This document shows positions 63,193-64,000 of a stretch of DNA of 64,000 nucleotides, piece after piece. This DNA comes from Streptococcus sp. HMSC072G04 (lineage in GTDB: Bacteria; Bacillota; Bacilli; Lactobacillales; Streptococcaceae). The stretch's first letter is position 1. Each line of letters opens with the position of its first letter. Made by a program: the position numbers and the translations under genes. The stretch spans positions 49,285 to 113,284 of the forward strand of contig NZ_KV812002.1 of the NCBI RefSeq assembly GCF_001813295.1, given 5' to 3'. Below the pieces are notes generated by a model. The model made no database searches. It was not told the DNA's origin and saw only the letters and a program-made list of their open reading frames with translations.

Positions 63193-64000
63193 AGGCTAAG
63201 TCCTATGCCAATATCGCGATTATCAAATACTGGGGAAAAGAAGATGCCAAACAGATGGTCCCTTCGACCAGTTCGATTTCGTTGACCTTAGAGAATATGT
63301 ATACAGAGACCAGTCTCTCTCCCTTGCCAGCAGATGCGACTGCGCATGAATTTTACATCGATGGAAAATTCCAAAATCCAGCTGAGCAAGCCAAAATTGG
63401 AGCTGTGATTGATGGCTTGAAACCAGCAGATGAAGCGGGATTTGTTCGGGTGGATACCAGCAACAACATGCCAACCGCAGCAGGCTTGTCCTCTAGCTCG
63501 AGCGGGCTCTCTGCTCTCGTCAAGGCTTGCAATCGGTATTATGATTTGGGCTTGAGTCAGGAGGAATTAGCTCAAAAAGCCAAGTTTGCTTCGGGTTCTT
63601 CTTCGCGGTCTTTCTTTGGTCCCTTAGCAGCCTGGGACAAAGAAAGTGGAGAGATTTATAAGGTCAAAACAGACCTAAAACTCGCGATGATCATGCTGGT
63701 CCTCAATGACAAGCAAAAGCCTGTTTCCAGCCGGGAAGGGATGAAACGCTGCATGGAGACCTCGACTAATTTCAAAGAATGGATCGAAGAGTCTCGACAA
63801 GATTATAAGGACATGCTGGACTATCTAGCTGCCAATGATTTTGAACGGGTCGGTCAGCTGACAGAGCGCAATGCCCTTGCTATGCATGCGACGACTAGAA
63901 CAGCCACTCCAGCCTTTAGCTACTTGACAGAAGAAAGCCACAAAGCTATGGACTTTGTCCGTGAGCTTCGTGCTGCAGGCCATGCTTGTTACTTCACCAT
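63174..64000 (+). CDS. mvaD: Diphosphomevalonate decarboxylase (3' end outside the window)
   Basis: The start MDRKPVKAKSYANIAIIKYW overlaps mvk; NNMPTAAGLSSSSSG is the ATP/substrate loop and SGSSSRSFFG the following signature. It makes isopentenyl diphosphate by ATP-dependent decarboxylation. About 275 of ~315 residues are in the window. Confidence 0.95.
   Translation, partial: MDRKPVKAKSYANIAIIKYWGKEDAKQMVPSTSSISLTLENMYTETSLSPLPADATAHEFYIDGKFQNPAEQAKIGAVIDGLKPADEAGFVRVDTSNNMPTAAGLSSSSSGLSALVKACNRYYDLGLSQEELAQKAKFASGSSSRSFFGPLAAWDKESGEIYKVKTDLKLAMIMLVLNDKQKPVSSREGMKRCMETSTNFKEWIEESRQDYKDMLDYLAANDFERVGQLTERNALAMHATTRTATPAFSYLTEESHKAMDFVRELRAAGHACYFT

Overview
The window is a stretch of Streptococcus chromosome, most likely from an oral species of the sanguinis/parasanguinis/mitis group. 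That placement is an inference from the rnjA-rpoY and tsaB-rimI-tsaD blocks, the lrgAB, pepX-cppA, rocS and mevalonate genes, and a pneumococcal-type PhrA signal. Both ends are ordinary housekeeping chromosome (1-10120 and 56185-64000). The middle (about 10121-56184, 46 kb) is a more AT-rich integrative conjugative element (ICE).

Left chromosome: RNase J and RpoY on the minus strand; tRNA t6A genes tsaB-rimI-tsaD; AzlCD amino-acid export; a lipoprotein; an aquaglyceroporin; a BaiN-type flavoprotein; LrgAB. Right chromosome: ebfC (yaaK/ybaB type), a DnaQ-like exonuclease, rocS, pepX, cppA, a serine hydrolase, mevalonate kinase and the start of diphosphomevalonate decarboxylase (cut by the window end).

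The ICE sits in the first codons of ebfC. A 16-bp direct repeat that includes the ebfC start codon marks both junctions, and a tyrosine integrase plus a small DUF3173-type partner lie at the right end. The conjugation module (42.2-54.7 kb) is of the Tn916/ICESt3 superfamily: two DUF961 proteins, FtsK-like TcpA, an oriT-like region, MobT relaxase, TcpC/D/E-like proteins, a VirB4-type ATPase, a VirB6-like membrane protein and a CHAP cell-wall hydrolase. A divergent regulation module (38.7-41.6 kb) has a LexA/CI-like repressor, an ImmA-type protease and an ImmR-type HTH protein whose probable paired operators overlap the conjugation promoter.

The cargo (10.4-38.7 kb) is dense in competition and defence genes: a Fic toxin with class I antitoxin; a radical-SAM RiPP cluster with a 24-residue Cys-rich precursor; a TIR/caspase (Thoeris-like) cassette facing a TPR/TIR-like gene; a ComR-type regulator with a twin 30-residue peptide (leaderless-bacteriocin-like) operon; a TprA/PhrA quorum-sensing pair; a class II lanthipeptide cluster; a truncated and frameshifted pgdA; and IS3 remnants. 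No antibiotic-resistance gene was recognised.

The most striking observation is that the TIR/caspase cassette (14641-17964) is bounded by perfect 29-bp inverted repeats. They contain both ribosome binding sites and a recombinase-core-like palindrome, and they end 55 bp from a Xer-like tyrosine recombinase gene. This is the architecture of an invertible (phase-variable) DNA segment, applied here to an abortive-infection-type immune module.
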